Assembly (NCBI GenBank): GCA_021733925.1
Contig: JAIPJY010000036.1
Span: 1 to 64,000, forward strand
From: Prosthecobacter sp.
GTDB taxonomy: Bacteria; Verrucomicrobiota; Verrucomicrobiia; Verrucomicrobiales; Verrucomicrobiaceae
Reading direction: 5' to 3'
DNA length: 64,000 nt
Of this stretch, positions 7,390 to 16,492 are shown one piece after another. Position 1 is the first letter of the stretch. Each line of letters starts with the position of its first letter. A model generated the notes under the pieces. That model worked only from the letters and a program-made list of their open reading frames with translations, was not told the DNA's origin and ran no database searches. The position numbers and the translations under genes are program-made.

Positions 7390-10092
7390 ATGCTTCGTCG
7401 CATCATCTTCGCCTCCCTCGCGATCCCCTCCCTGCTGCCCGCCGCCGATCGCGGCCAGGACGCCTACAATCAGCGCATCCTCCCCCTGCTGCAAAAATTC
7501 TGCTACGACTGCCATGGCGACGGCTCGGACAAAGGCGACTTCGCGCTCGATGAATACCCCGAATACTCCAAGCTCATCGGGGACAAGGTCCTGTGGGATC
7601 ATACCCGCCAGCAGCTCGTCACCCACGTGATGCCGCCGGAAAAGAAGGACAAACCCTCCCTGCCCGAGCGCGACGAAATCGTCGCCTGGATCGACAACAC
7701 CGTCTTCTGGTTCGACCCGCAAAAAATTGACCCCGGCCACATCACCTACCGCCGCCTCAACCGCACCGAATACAACAACACCATCCGCGATCTCATGCTG
7801 GTGGACTTGAAGCCCGCAAGCCAGTTCCCACCCGATGACACCGGCTACGGCTTCGACAACATTGGCGACGTGCTCAGCATCTCGCCCATGCTGATGGAAA
7901 AGTACATTCGCGCCGCCAATGCCGTGGCTGCCAAGGCATTGGATGCCTCCAACGTCGAGCGTCTTGACATGGAACTGGGTGCCAAAAAGTTCTGGAATCA
8001 GAAAGGTGAAACCAAAGAGTGGGAGGGCATCCGTTGGTTCCACGGCAACGCCGATGCCGCCACCAAGTTCACCGCACCCGCCAGCGGCAACTACAAGCTG
8101 AAATTCCATCTCTCCGCCACCCAGGCCGGCCCGGATGCCGCCAAGGCAACTCTCCGGATTGATGACAAGGAACTCGGCACCTTCGACGTCACAGCCCCCT
8201 ATCACGGCGACAAAGGCCCTTGGCAGACGATCAAGCAACTGGTCCCGCTCAAAAGCGGCGAGCACAAAATCGTGGTGCGCTTTGTCAATGATTTCGCCGA
8301 CCCGCAGAATCCTGATCCCAACAAGCGCGACCGCAATCTCGCACTCGAAAAAATCGAAATCGAAGGCCCCGACGGCCTGCTGCCGCCACGTGGCACCCGC
8401 CTCGTGCAATGGCTGCTCGATGGCAAGCCTGCCGGGCTCCCCGCCATCAATCTCAGCGGTGAGGATTTCGAAAATGGCCAGGGCAATGCGAGCCGCGACA
8501 CTGGCACCATCCAGCTCCCCTCCAATGGCTATGTGAAGCACCACCTCGATCTCGCCATCCCCGGCAAGTACCGCCTCATCATCAAAGCCGGCGCGCAACA
8601 GGCCGGCGGCGAACCCGCGAAATTCGACGTCCGCATCGGTGGCAAAAACGCCGGCTCTTTCTCCATCACCGCCAAAGACCAGACACCGCAGACCTTCACC
8701 GCTGAGGCTGAACTGCCTGCGGGAACGCATGAAATTCAGGTGTGGTTCCTGAACGATTTCTACGACGAAAAAACGCATCAAGACCGCAACTTCTGGCTCC
8801 ATCAGCTCACCGTCGAAGGCCCCCTCGGCCAGCCCGGCGGCATCGCTGTAGCAGACATGCATGGCCTGGTGGACAAACTCGGCCAGCGCGTTTTCCGCCG
8901 CCCGTTGCGTGATGCAGAAAAAGCCAAATGGCACGCCATCGCCGATCTCGGCCTCAAGGAAAACCTGCCTCCTCTGGAGTCCATCGGCTACGTGCTGCGT
9001 GGCATGCTCATGTCCCCCGGCTTTCTCTACCGTGGCTCCCCCACCCCCGTCGGCGAGGCCAAAAACGGCGTCGCCTTGATTGATGAGTACAGCCTCGCGT
9101 CACGCCTCTCCTACTTTCTCTGGTCCGCCCCACCCGATGACAAACTCCTGCAACTCGCCGCCAAAGGCGAACTGCGCAAAAATCTCGCGTCAGAAGTGAA
9201 GCGCATGATTGCCGACTACCGCGCCTACAGCCTCTCCGAAGACTTCGCCGGTCAGTGGCTGCAGCTGCGCGACATGGACATCGTCGATGTGGACACCAAA
9301 CGCTTTCCTGAATGGAAGGGCGGACTGGGTTACTTGATGAAGAAGGAATCCCAGACCTTCTTTGACAACATCCTGCGCAACAACCTCAGCGTCATCGAAT
9401 TCCTCAATGCCGACTACTCCTTCCTCAATGAAAAGCTCGCCAGCTTCTACGGCATCAAGGGCGTCAAAGGAGACAAATACCAAAAAGTATCACTGCAAGG
9501 CACGCCGCGTGGCGGCATCCTGACCCAGGGCAGCATCCTCACCCTCACCTCCACCCCGACACGCACTTCACCGGTCAAGCGCGGCAAGTACCTGCTCGAA
9601 AACATCCTTGGCACTCCGCCACCACCCGCCCCAGGCGGCGTCCCTCCCCTCGATGAGAGAAAGCAGCAGTTTGGCAAGCTCACCCTGCGCCAGCAGTTCG
9701 CCGAGCACCGCAGCAATGCCTCCTGCGCCGGATGCCATGCCTTCCTGGACCCCATGGGCTTCGCCTTTGAAAACTACGACGCCATCGGCCGCTGGCGCGA
9801 CGAAGAAAAGAAGCAGCCCATCGATGCCTCCGGCTCTCTCGTTCGCGGCCAGACCTTTGCCAACCTCGCCGAACTCCGCACCATCCTTGTCCGTGATATG
9901 AGCGATCAGTTCGTCAAAAACCTTGCCGACAACCTCCTCATCTACGCCCTCGGTCGCGGCCTCGAATACTCCGATAAACCGACCACCGAAGAAATCCTGC
10001 GCAAAGCCAAAGCCTCCGGCGACCGCATGCAGGACATCATCCTCGCCGTCATCGAAAGCGTGCCCTTCCAAAAGATGCGGGTGGCTCAGTAA
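7390..10092 (+). CDS. secreted c-type cytochrome/DUF1587-DUF1595-DUF1592-DUF1588-DUF1585 protein with two CBM-like modules
   Basis: 900 aa from ATG 7390; the upstream extension of this frame runs through the FKBP promoter and is not plausible. A short signal peptide (LRRIIFASLAIPSLLPAA) precedes a haem-binding CYDCH near residue 38. Order: PSCyt-like haem domain (25-110), DUF1587 (YRRLNRTEYNNTIRDLM, about 118-180), two copies of a carbohydrate-binding-like module (about 203-326 and 355-480, each ending in FVNDF/FLNDF and an IEGP/VEGP motif), DUF1595 (485-545), DUF1592 (560-690), DUF1588 (700-795, with CAGCH near 778), DUF1585 (to the C-terminus). Such genes usually precede a DUF1552 gene; none follows here. 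Probably exported and haem-bearing; its role is unknown. Confidence 0.9.
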   Translation: MLRRIIFASLAIPSLLPAADRGQDAYNQRILPLLQKFCYDCHGDGSDKGDFALDEYPEYSKLIGDKVLWDHTRQQLVTHVMPPEKKDKPSLPERDEIVAWIDNTVFWFDPQKIDPGHITYRRLNRTEYNNTIRDLMLVDLKPASQFPPDDTGYGFDNIGDVLSISPMLMEKYIRAANAVAAKALDASNVERLDMELGAKKFWNQKGETKEWEGIRWFHGNADAATKFTAPASGNYKLKFHLSATQAGPDAAKATLRIDDKELGTFDVTAPYHGDKGPWQTIKQLVPLKSGEHKIVVRFVNDFADPQNPDPNKRDRNLALEKIEIEGPDGLLPPRGTRLVQWLLDGKPAGLPAINLSGEDFENGQGNASRDTGTIQLPSNGYVKHHLDLAIPGKYRLIIKAGAQQAGGEPAKFDVRIGGKNAGSFSITAKDQTPQTFTAEAELPAGTHEIQVWFLNDFYDEKTHQDRNFWLHQLTVEGPLGQPGGIAVADMHGLVDKLGQRVFRRPLRDAEKAKWHAIADLGLKENLPPLESIGYVLRGMLMSPGFLYRGSPTPVGEAKNGVALIDEYSLASRLSYFLWSAPPDDKLLQLAAKGELRKNLASEVKRMIADYRAYSLSEDFAGQWLQLRDMDIVDVDTKRFPEWKGGLGYLMKKESQTFFDNILRNNLSVIEFLNADYSFLNEKLASFYGIKGVKGDKYQKVSLQGTPRGGILTQGSILTLTSTPTRTSPVKRGKYLLENILGTPPPPAPGGVPPLDERKQQFGKLTLRQQFAEHRSNASCAGCHAFLDPMGFAFENYDAIGRWRDEEKKQPIDASGSLVRGQTFANLAELRTILVRDMSDQFVKNLADNLLIYALGRGLEYSDKPTTEEILRKAKASGDRMQDIILAVIESVPFQKMRVAQ

Positions 10093-10242
10093 TCTACCTT
10101 GGTAGGTTATACTGCCGCGCATGAATGCCACTCGGTTAAGGCGTGGTAACGTGCAAATTTCAACTTCCGCCGTATCGTGTCTTCCACCACTGGATCTCCG
10201 TGACAGCCCCATGAATACTTCCTCCACGCCACTCCGCAATAC

Positions 10243-10393
10243 ACCAGCCCTGAAAGGGCTGCGTATTACAGCCCAGGGTCAGCCGAGCCTTGGCGAGGCG
10301 ACCCTGGGTTTTGCCATCATGACGGAGAAGCAAACCCAGCGACTTCTTCACACGCGCAGCTCACCAGCAGCGTCCTCAATGCGCACCGCCGCG
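10243..10393. repeat. twin-hairpin dispersed repeat, copy 2
   Basis: Hairpin 1 here is AGCCCTGAAAGGGCT; it is followed by a GCGTATTACAGCCCAGGGTCAGCCG-like spacer, hairpin 2 (GCCTTGGCGAGGC), ACCCTGGGT, then AAGCAAACCCAGCG and CACCAGCAGCGT as in the other copies. Confidence 0.78.
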
Positions 10394-10831
10394 ATCCGAG
10401 AGCATCCCTGGCTTCCAAGCTCTCGAACTATGCCCTTAACCGAGTGCCATTCCTGCCGCGCATCATAAACTTTCATTTTGAGAAAGTGCCCTTCCAAGGG
10501 CTGTATTGCCTTCCGACGCGGCATCGATGCTGCGAAGCGAAACATCAACGCTTCCAGCAAAGAACTGCGCGCGGCACGGGAGTCCGTGCTGGGAGCGCTG
10601 GTTTTTAACCGGCTCTGGGAGCTCCGCCACACGAACACACGCCGCATTTTCAATCATATCGGCATGCATCATCACTTTCATTCGAGGGTCGTATTTTTTG
10701 AAATTTTGTGATGCGCGGCAATATATCAGTGAGCATAACATCCATCGGGATTTCTTTCCTGCGGCTTCACATCTTACGCCGTGGAATGTTCTTGGCAGGT
10801 TGCCATGATCCTTCGTCATCCCATTCCGTTT

Positions 10832-10989
10832 GACCCCAGTCCCAACGGGACTGTGCATCACAGCGAAGGGTTGCCGAGCCTCAGCGAGGCTACCCTGGTA
10901 CTCGCCATCAAATCCGGAAAGCCAACCCAGCGCCTTCGCCACACTCCACGCCCACCAGCAGCGTTTGCAAGAAACTCCGCCGCGTTCAG
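10832..10989. repeat. twin-hairpin dispersed repeat, copy 3
   Basis: Hairpin 1 is AGTCCCAACGGGACT, then GTGCATCACAGCGAAGGG, hairpin 2 (AGCCTCAGCGAGGCT), ACCCTGGTA and the AACCCAGCGCC / CACGCCCACCAGCAGCGT tail. It is closest in sequence to copy 1 at 5881. Confidence 0.8.
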
Positions 10990-11094
10990 AGCGTACCGCA
11001 AGCCCCCAAACACCGATAACTTACCAAAGTAGAAGTAAAGCAGGTTTCATTTCCTGCCATTCCAAGGCAGAATCGGAACACCTGCCGTCATTTC

Positions 11095-11748
11095 ATGGAC
11101 AATTCCACTGCTGCCAAAAATTCTTCCGGCGAAAGCTGGCGCAATGAGCCCATTCAGCCCAAGCAGAAGGCCGTGCTTGAATTCCTCAAGATGCCCGTGC
11201 CCCCGACCCGGGGTGGAGCGAGCAACCTGATCAAGGCTGTCTTCGAAGGCCCCGCTGGCAATTCCCATCAGAACTTGTGGGAGGCTGCCAAGTACGAACT
11301 GCACCCAGACCTGTATCCGCCCAAACCCAAAAAAGAAATTCCGACCCCCAAGCCTCCAATCTTGTTTGGCTATGTGGTCAAAGCAGTGCTGGCGCTGGCG
11401 GTCATCTTTTATGCCATGGACCGGTATCATGAGTATTCCATCACCCAAAAGCCCGCTGTCAGCCCGCCCCCTGTAAATGAACCAGCCGCCGCGGCACCCA
11501 CCGTCGCCGTCAAAACCGACACCCCTCCACCGGCACCCGAACGCAAGCCGGTCAGCGCCATCATCCCCTTGCAGAGCACGGACGGTCGAACGGTTCAGGC
11601 CAAAATTCTCGCGCTCACCAAGACCACCGTTCTGATTCGCCGGGAAGATGGCCGGACCTTTGACCTGCCTCTGGATCAGCTGACCGCCGACTCAAAACAG
11701 CGCATCGAAGAGTACCGTACGGCGAAACGGACAGGTTTGGTGAAATGA
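11095..11748 (+). CDS. single-pass membrane protein with C-terminal SHD1-like domain
   Basis: 217 aa. The polar N-terminus (about 1-92) is followed by one hydrophobic segment (ILFGYVVKAVLALAVIFYAM, about 89-108), a Pro/Ala-rich linker, and a C-terminal beta-rich module: TDGRTVQAKILALTKTTVLI, REDGRTFDLPLDQLTADSKQ. That module has the pattern of the SLA1 homology domain 1, common in Planctomycetes and Verrucomicrobia. With no signal peptide the N-terminus is probably cytoplasmic and the SHD1-like part periplasmic. Function unknown. It ends just before the operator of the next operon. Confidence 0.75.
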   Translation: MDNSTAAKNSSGESWRNEPIQPKQKAVLEFLKMPVPPTRGGASNLIKAVFEGPAGNSHQNLWEAAKYELHPDLYPPKPKKEIPTPKPPILFGYVVKAVLALAVIFYAMDRYHEYSITQKPAVSPPPVNEPAAAAPTVAVKTDTPPPAPERKPVSAIIPLQSTDGRTVQAKILALTKTTVLIRREDGRTFDLPLDQLTADSKQRIEEYRTAKRTGLVK

Positions 11749-11759
11749 ACCATCGCACG

Positions 11760-11780
11760 CTGGTTCCCTGACCAGACCAG
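11760..11780 (+). promoter_or_regulatory. operator palindrome 1 (CTGGT-N11-ACCAG)
   Basis: Exact CTGGT-N11-ACCAG, extended by flanking G and C to GCTGGT...ACCAGC. It ends 46 nt before the ATG of the Gfo/Idh operon at 11827. The same palindrome occurs at 16416, 28254, 34283, 45117 and, with one mismatch, 47201. It is the inferred site of the regulator encoded at 45138-46223. Confidence 0.75.
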
Positions 11781-11826
11781 CTCATTTCCCTTTGATCAGA
11801 TCTGGCGCGACGTTTACTCCGCCCTC

Positions 11827-12816
11827 ATGCATTCCATCCTCATCATCGGCTGCGGCAGCATCGGCGAGCGACATCTGCGCTGCTTTCAGCAGACCGTCCG
11901 CTGCCGCGTCAGCGTCTGTGATGCCAATGCAAAACTGCTGAGCGAGGTCAGCCAACGCTACAACGTCCCATCGTTCAGCACCCTCGCGGAAGCGGCACAC
12001 TCACAGCACTTCGACGCCTGGGTCATCTGCACGCCTGCCCACACTCATCTCACCATCGCCCGCGAAGGCGCAGCCCATGGCGCGGCTCTGCTCATCGAAA
12101 AGCCCCTCTCAGTCACGCTGGACGGCCTGGAAGAAACGCGCACTGCCCTCACCACCAGCGCCCGCTTTGTTGCCGTCGCCTACGTGTACCACTGCTTCCC
12201 TTGGATCATCGCGGCACGTGAGTTTTTACAAACCGGCACCTTGGGCAAACCTCTGCACGCCAGCGTCGTTGCCGGCCAGCACTTCCCCACCTTCCGCCCT
12301 GCCTATCGCGACATCTACTACGCACGCCACGAAACCGGCGGCGGCGCCATCCAGGATGCTCTCACTCACATCGTGAACGCCATGGAATGGATGATCGGCC
12401 CCATGACCCGCGTCTTTTGTGATGCCGCACATCAGCAGCTCGAAGGCGTCACCGTCGAAGACACCGTCAATGTCACCGCCCGCCACGGCAGCGTTCTTGC
12501 CAGCTACGCCATGACCCAGTTTCAGGCCGTCAACGAAGCCATCTTCGAAATTCACTGCGAACACGGCAGCCTGAAAATCGAATCCCACGCCCAGCGCTGG
12601 GCCAGCATGAAACGCGGCGAAACCACCTGGACCTGGAACACCACTCCACCTTTGGAGCGTGATGACCTCTTCATCGCCCAAGCCAATGCCTTCCTCGATG
12701 GCATGGAGGGCAAGCCCTGCAATCTGAGCACCTTTGACGAAGCCGTGCAAACCCTGCGCTTCAATCGTGCCGCCCTCGACTCCGCCGCCACCGGCCTGCC
12801 CATCACCCTTTCATGA
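11827..12816 (+). CDS. Gfo/Idh/MocA family oxidoreductase
   Basis: 329 aa. The N-terminal Rossmann fold shows LIIGCGSIGERHLRCF at residues 4-19. VICTPAHTHL and LIEKPLS near residue 90 carry the usual Pro and the EKP lysine that contacts nicotinamide. The C-terminal substrate domain includes ETGGGAIQDALTHIVNAMEW, where Asp/His are the likely catalytic pair. The family interconverts hydroxy and keto groups of sugars, inositols or sugar acids with NAD(P). It is first gene of a four-gene operon, overlapping the next gene by 4 nt (ATGA), and lies behind operator 1. The exact substrate is unknown. Confidence 0.9.
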   Translation: MHSILIIGCGSIGERHLRCFQQTVRCRVSVCDANAKLLSEVSQRYNVPSFSTLAEAAHSQHFDAWVICTPAHTHLTIAREGAAHGAALLIEKPLSVTLDGLEETRTALTTSARFVAVAYVYHCFPWIIAAREFLQTGTLGKPLHASVVAGQHFPTFRPAYRDIYYARHETGGGAIQDALTHIVNAMEWMIGPMTRVFCDAAHQQLEGVTVEDTVNVTARHGSVLASYAMTQFQAVNEAIFEIHCEHGSLKIESHAQRWASMKRGETTWTWNTTPPLERDDLFIAQANAFLDGMEGKPCNLSTFDEAVQTLRFNRAALDSAATGLPITLS

Positions 12817-13775
12817 GCAGCACTCCCAAACAGCTCCGCCTCGCCATGCTCGGCATGATCGAAGGCAACGGCCATCCCTATTCATGGAGCGCCATCATCA
12901 ATGGCTACGATCCCGCCGCCATGGCCGCATGCCCCTACCCGGGCATCATCGCCTATCTCGGTCAGCAGCCCTTGGCCACCATGCAGATCCCCGGTGCCCG
13001 CGTCACCCACCTCTGGACCGACGATCCCACCGACGCCCCCAAAGTCGCCGCCGCCAGCCTGATCCCCAACATCGTCGCTCAACCCGAAGACGTCATCGGC
13101 CAGGTCGATGCCGTAATCATCTCCACCGATGATGGCGACGATCACATCCGCCGCGCCCTCCCCTTCATTGAAGCCGGACTGCCCGTCTTCGTGGACAAGC
13201 CCATGGCCACCAACATCGCCGACCTCCGCCAGTTCGTGCAGTGGCATCGCGCCGGAGCCACCATCCTCTCCACCAGCGGCATGCGCTACGCGCCCGAGAT
13301 GCGCCTGACCGTAGAACAGCACACCCATCTCGGCGACCTCCGCTGGATCACCAGCTTCACCTGCAAAACCTGGGAACGCTACGGCATCCACGCCCTCGAA
13401 GCCATCGAGCCCCTCCTCGGCCCCGGCTTCCTCACCGTCCAGGCACTCAGCGATTCCGGCGGCGACGTCATGCACCTCACCCACCGCAGCGGCGTCCGCA
13501 TCACCATCGGTGCCATTCACGATGCCTACGGCAGCTTCGGTGCCGTCCATCTCTACGGTACAAAAGGCCAGCTCCCCCTCCGCCTCACCGACACCTACCA
13601 CGCCTTCCGCGGCCAGTTGGTCGCCTTCATCGACATGCTCCACACCGGCACCCGTCCCCTCCCCTTTGCCGAAACCGTTGAACTCATGGCCGTCATCATT
13701 GCCGGTCGCCGCAGCCGCGAACAAAGTGGCGCGCTAATGCAAATCTCAGACATTATTGCCGAATCCGACACATGA
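12813..13775 (+). CDS. Gfo/Idh/MocA family oxidoreductase (second, divergent)
   Basis: 320 aa. N-terminal blocks are atypical: LRLAMLGMIEGNGHPYSWSAIINGYDP replaces the canonical GxGxxG, but VDAVIISTDDGDDH, GLPVFVDKPMATN (the EKP equivalent is DKP) and a C-terminal alpha/beta domain support the family. This resembles the verrucomicrobial/planctomycete subgroup next to aldolases. The altered glycine motif could mean weak or altered cofactor binding. It overlaps both neighbours by 4 nt (ATGA), so the three are translationally coupled. Confidence 0.8.
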   Translation: MSSTPKQLRLAMLGMIEGNGHPYSWSAIINGYDPAAMAACPYPGIIAYLGQQPLATMQIPGARVTHLWTDDPTDAPKVAAASLIPNIVAQPEDVIGQVDAVIISTDDGDDHIRRALPFIEAGLPVFVDKPMATNIADLRQFVQWHRAGATILSTSGMRYAPEMRLTVEQHTHLGDLRWITSFTCKTWERYGIHALEAIEPLLGPGFLTVQALSDSGGDVMHLTHRSGVRITIGAIHDAYGSFGAVHLYGTKGQLPLRLTDTYHAFRGQLVAFIDMLHTGTRPLPFAETVELMAVIIAGRRSREQSGALMQISDIIAESDT

Positions 13776-14581
13776 AACTCCGCCCCTCCCGCATCCTCCG
13801 CGAACTCCGCGCCGGCCAAAACTGCACCGTCCTCAAACTCAACTTAGGAGATCCTCGCATCGTCGAACTCGCCGGACTCTCCGGAGCCAGCGCCGTCTGG
13901 CTCTGCAACGAGCACGTACCCAACTCCTGGCTCAATCTCGAACACCAGGTCCGCGCCGCCAAGCTCCACGATCTGGACACCATCGTCCGCGTCAACAAAG
14001 GCGGCTACAGCGAATACGTAAAACCCTTCGAATGCGATGCCACCGGCATCATGGTCCCCCACGTCACCAGCGCCGACGAAGCCCGCAACGTGGTGGACAT
14101 GGTCCGCTGCCGACCTCTCGGCAGCAAGGCTCTGGACGCCGGCAACATGGACGGCCTCTTCTGCCAGGTGCCCCTTGCGGACTACGCACATCACTGCAAC
14201 ACAGAGAAATTCGTCATCCTCCAAATCGAAAGCCCCGAAGCGCTCGAAGTCGTCGAAGAGATCGCCGCCGTTCCTGGATTCGACATGCTGCTCTTCGGTG
14301 CAGGTGATTTCAGCCACCGCATCGGCAAACTCGGCCAGGCCACCCATCCCGAAGTCGTCGCCGCCCGCAAGCGAGTAGCCGCCGCAGCACTCAAATACGG
14401 CAAATATCCCGCTGTTGCCTCCCTTTTCGGTCAGAAAGAGGAAGTCATCGCCGAAGGCACCCGCGTCTTCACCCTCGGTGCCGATGTGATCGAACTCGGC
14501 AACGCCTTCAAGAAACTGGTCGGTGACTTTGGCGGCTCTGATTCTGCAAATGGCAGTGATTCAATTTACAAATCCAAGTAA
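13772..14581 (+). CDS. HpcH/HpaI family aldolase
   Basis: 269 aa, within the usual 250-270. Conserved features are LKLNLGDPRIVELAGLSGASAVWLCNEH near the N-terminus, GIMVPHVTSADEARNVVDMVRCRPLG at about 90-115, [34 protein letters not shown] (metal-binding Glu and Asp around residues 150-175). The family are Mg/Mn-dependent class II aldolases releasing pyruvate or acetyl products from 2-keto-3-deoxy acids or related substrates. The typical catalytic His/Arg context is partly changed (LCNEH). A paralogue lies at 41162-41977. Coupled to the preceding gene and followed 5 nt later by an SDR. Confidence 0.85.
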   Translation: MKLRPSRILRELRAGQNCTVLKLNLGDPRIVELAGLSGASAVWLCNEHVPNSWLNLEHQVRAAKLHDLDTIVRVNKGGYSEYVKPFECDATGIMVPHVTSADEARNVVDMVRCRPLGSKALDAGNMDGLFCQVPLADYAHHCNTEKFVILQIESPEALEVVEEIAAVPGFDMLLFGAGDFSHRIGKLGQATHPEVVAARKRVAAAALKYGKYPAVASLFGQKEEVIAEGTRVFTLGADVIELGNAFKKLVGDFGGSDSANGSDSIYKSK

Positions 14582-14586
14582 GCATC

Positions 14587-15363
14587 ATGTCCGCCGATCT
14601 CTTCTCTCTCCAAGGCAAAACCATCCTCCTCACCGGGGGTGCAGGCCTCTATGGTCGTGGTCTGGCCGCCATGCTGGCGCAGACAGGTGCCACGCTGATC
14701 CTCGCCTCGCGTGATGTTGCCAAGCTGCAAGTCGTCGCCGGGGAAGAAACAGCCAAAGGCCACCGCGTGTTAGCCGAAACGCTGGATCAGGGGGATGAAT
14801 CCTCCGTGGTCGCACTGCATGAACGCATCACCGCGCAGCATGGTGCACTGCATGGTTTGGTGAACAACGCCGTGCTGCGTCCCATGAAAGGTGCGAATGG
14901 CACGGCGGAGCAATTTGCTGAATCCATGCGCGTCAATGCCACCGGCGTCATGCTCATGCACCGCCACTTTGGCCAGACCATGGCCGCCGCCGGACGCGGC
15001 AGCATTGTCAACATCGGCAGCATCCAGGGCATGATCGGCCCCAGCTACGAACTCTACACCGGCACCAACATGGGCGATATGCCGCCGGATTACTTCTTCC
15101 ACAAAGGCGGCATCGAAAACCTCACCCGCTTCTACGCCGCCCTCTATGGCCAGCAGGGAGTCCGCGTCAACAACCTCGCCGCCGGTGGCTTTTTCAACCA
15201 CCAGCCCGAGCCCTTTCTACAGCGCTACTGCGAGCACACCATGCTCGGCCGCATGGCCAGCGAATCCGATCTCGGCGGTGCCGTCATCTTCTTGCTCAGT
15301 GATGCATCTCAATACATCACCGGCGTCAATCTCCCCGTCGATGGTGGCTACACAGCTAAATAG
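14587..15363 (+). CDS. SDR-family oxidoreductase
   Basis: 258 aa. TGGAGLYGRGLAAMLAQTGA at residues 17-36 is the cofactor loop; NNAVLRPM replaces NNAG; NIGSIQG supplies the catalytic Ser and YFFHK the Tyr-x3-Lys. The ending GVNLPVDGGYTAK is typical. An insertion (LYTGTNMGDMPPD) just before the Tyr is shared with the SDR at 46368 (PMNPNPIE at the same place), so the two may belong to one subgroup. Last gene of the operon; it meets the minus-strand Kelch gene end to end with no spacer. Confidence 0.88.
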   Translation: MSADLFSLQGKTILLTGGAGLYGRGLAAMLAQTGATLILASRDVAKLQVVAGEETAKGHRVLAETLDQGDESSVVALHERITAQHGALHGLVNNAVLRPMKGANGTAEQFAESMRVNATGVMLMHRHFGQTMAAAGRGSIVNIGSIQGMIGPSYELYTGTNMGDMPPDYFFHKGGIENLTRFYAALYGQQGVRVNNLAAGGFFNHQPEPFLQRYCEHTMLGRMASESDLGGAVIFLLSDASQYITGVNLPVDGGYTAK

Positions 15364-16356
15364 TTACTTCAAAAGCTCCCCCACCGGAATGCGGAAGAAC
15401 TTGTCCGTGCGTGACTGCTTCTTGTCCTCACCACCGAGGCAATAGACAAAGTCGTCGAGCTTCACCAAACCCACCATCGCGGCATACGGCAGCGATTTCG
15501 CCTTTCGATAGCTGTCCGCCTTCACATCGTAGATCATGGCATCTGCCGTGAAGTCACTCGTGTAGCCTCCAGCGAGGTAAATGTGCTCCTCATCAACCGC
15601 CACCGCCACCATTCCACGATTTGCCACCGTGAGCGGCTTCAGCACACGCCATGCATTTTTGGCAGGCGCAAATGCATAGGCTTCCACGGAGTTCACCGGG
15701 GTGCTTGTCGTTGAATCATAGTTCATCCCTCCAAACACGAAGAGTTCATCCCCCACCACCGCCGATGCGGCCACGGCGAAAGGTTTGCCAGGATAGTCGG
15801 CCATCTTTTTCACCTGCATGCCACCGTTGCTAAACTCCACGGCATGCACGAAGCGCTGCACACCAGCGATGTTCGCCGCATCATCAATGCCTCCGACCAG
15901 GAAATCCTTGCCATTCACATTCCCCCCGGCAGCGAGCACGACTGCCGCCGGCAGTTCAGACAGTTGTATGCTGGTTTTGCTCCCTTCAATGACCTCGATC
16001 ATTTTCAGCGCCTGCTTGCCGTCGCTTCCGCCAATCCACGCAAAAGCCGCGCCCTGTTGAAATGCGGTCCCATAGGCCAGCGGATGGCTCAAATCCCGCA
16101 CCTTTGCCCAGTGAGCCGTTGCCGGATCAAAGGCGTGGATCGCCCGCAGCCAGAGCTTCTCTCCATCTTCCCAGTTGGTGCCTCCAGCGATGACGATCTT
16201 GCCATTCGCCGATCCGCAGATAAAGCCCCCATTCGGCTCCGGCAGCGGCGTCAGCGGCTCCCAGTCAGCGGCTTGCAAAGTGCCTATGAGTGACGAAAAC
16301 AGTACAAGCCCGGCATTCAGAACTCGGTTTATCATCGGGATCGGTCGTGCTTTCAT
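15364..16356 (-). CDS. secreted Kelch-repeat protein (N-acetylneuraminate epimerase/mutarotase-like)
   Basis: 330 aa. A signal peptide (MINRVLNAGLVLFSSLIGTLQA from ATG 16335, or 7 residues longer from 16356) precedes a six-bladed Kelch propeller. Repeated pairs such as GKIVIAGGTNWEDGEKLW, LFVFGGMNYDSTTSTPVNSVEAY, HIYLAGGYTSDF and VYCLGGEDKK mark the blades. Closest recognised class is the cyclically permuted mutarotase/NanM-type family, which equilibrates sugar anomers in the periplasm. It is divergent from the sodium symporter and shares the intergenic space with operator 2, so the two could be co-regulated. Assignment to the NanM group is tentative; the Kelch fold is clear. Confidence 0.8.
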   Translation of the reverse strand: MKARPIPMINRVLNAGLVLFSSLIGTLQAADWEPLTPLPEPNGGFICGSANGKIVIAGGTNWEDGEKLWLRAIHAFDPATAHWAKVRDLSHPLAYGTAFQQGAAFAWIGGSDGKQALKMIEVIEGSKTSIQLSELPAAVVLAAGGNVNGKDFLVGGIDDAANIAGVQRFVHAVEFSNGGMQVKKMADYPGKPFAVAASAVVGDELFVFGGMNYDSTTSTPVNSVEAYAFAPAKNAWRVLKPLTVANRGMVAVAVDEEHIYLAGGYTSDFTADAMIYDVKADSYRKAKSLPYAAMVGLVKLDDFVYCLGGEDKKQSRTDKFFRIPVGELLK

Positions 16357-16415
16357 GGTGTGCAGTACAGGTCGCAGTTCATCGTACTGAACTTTCCATT
16401 TTTTCGCCCAATTGC

Positions 16416-16436
16416 CTGGTCATAAAAACGAACCAG
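16416..16436 (+). promoter_or_regulatory. operator palindrome 2 (CTGGT-N11-ACCAG)
   Basis: Exact palindrome, AT-rich spacer. It lies 56 nt upstream of the symporter ATG at 16493 and 59 nt from the divergent Kelch start at 16356, so one bound dimer could control both. Confidence 0.75.
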
Positions 16437-16492
16437 CAAACACTTTCGAAAGAGTGCGTTTATCTGCCCTTCTCTTCTCCGATACACACGAC

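Larger units (their letters stand above)
10093..11094. other. 1-kb intergenic region with repeats and no convincing gene
   Basis: Holds two copies of the twin-hairpin repeat (10243-10393 and 10832-10989) and a short palindrome CTACCTTGGTAG at 10094-10105 just after the stop codon. The 10,400-10,800 part is more AT-rich than its surroundings. Short open frames cross the repeats without recognisable domains. It could be degraded coding sequence, an unrecognised non-coding RNA, or repeat-rich filler. Confidence 0.6.

Noticed and set aside
7309-8934. 541-codon antisense open frame
   Set aside because: Lies opposite the DUF1587-type gene and has no recognisable domain; codon composition is the mirror of the real gene.
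10121-11032. short frames in the 10-11 kb gap
   Set aside because: They run through the twin-hairpin repeats and carry only repeat-derived sequence, so they are not supported as genes.
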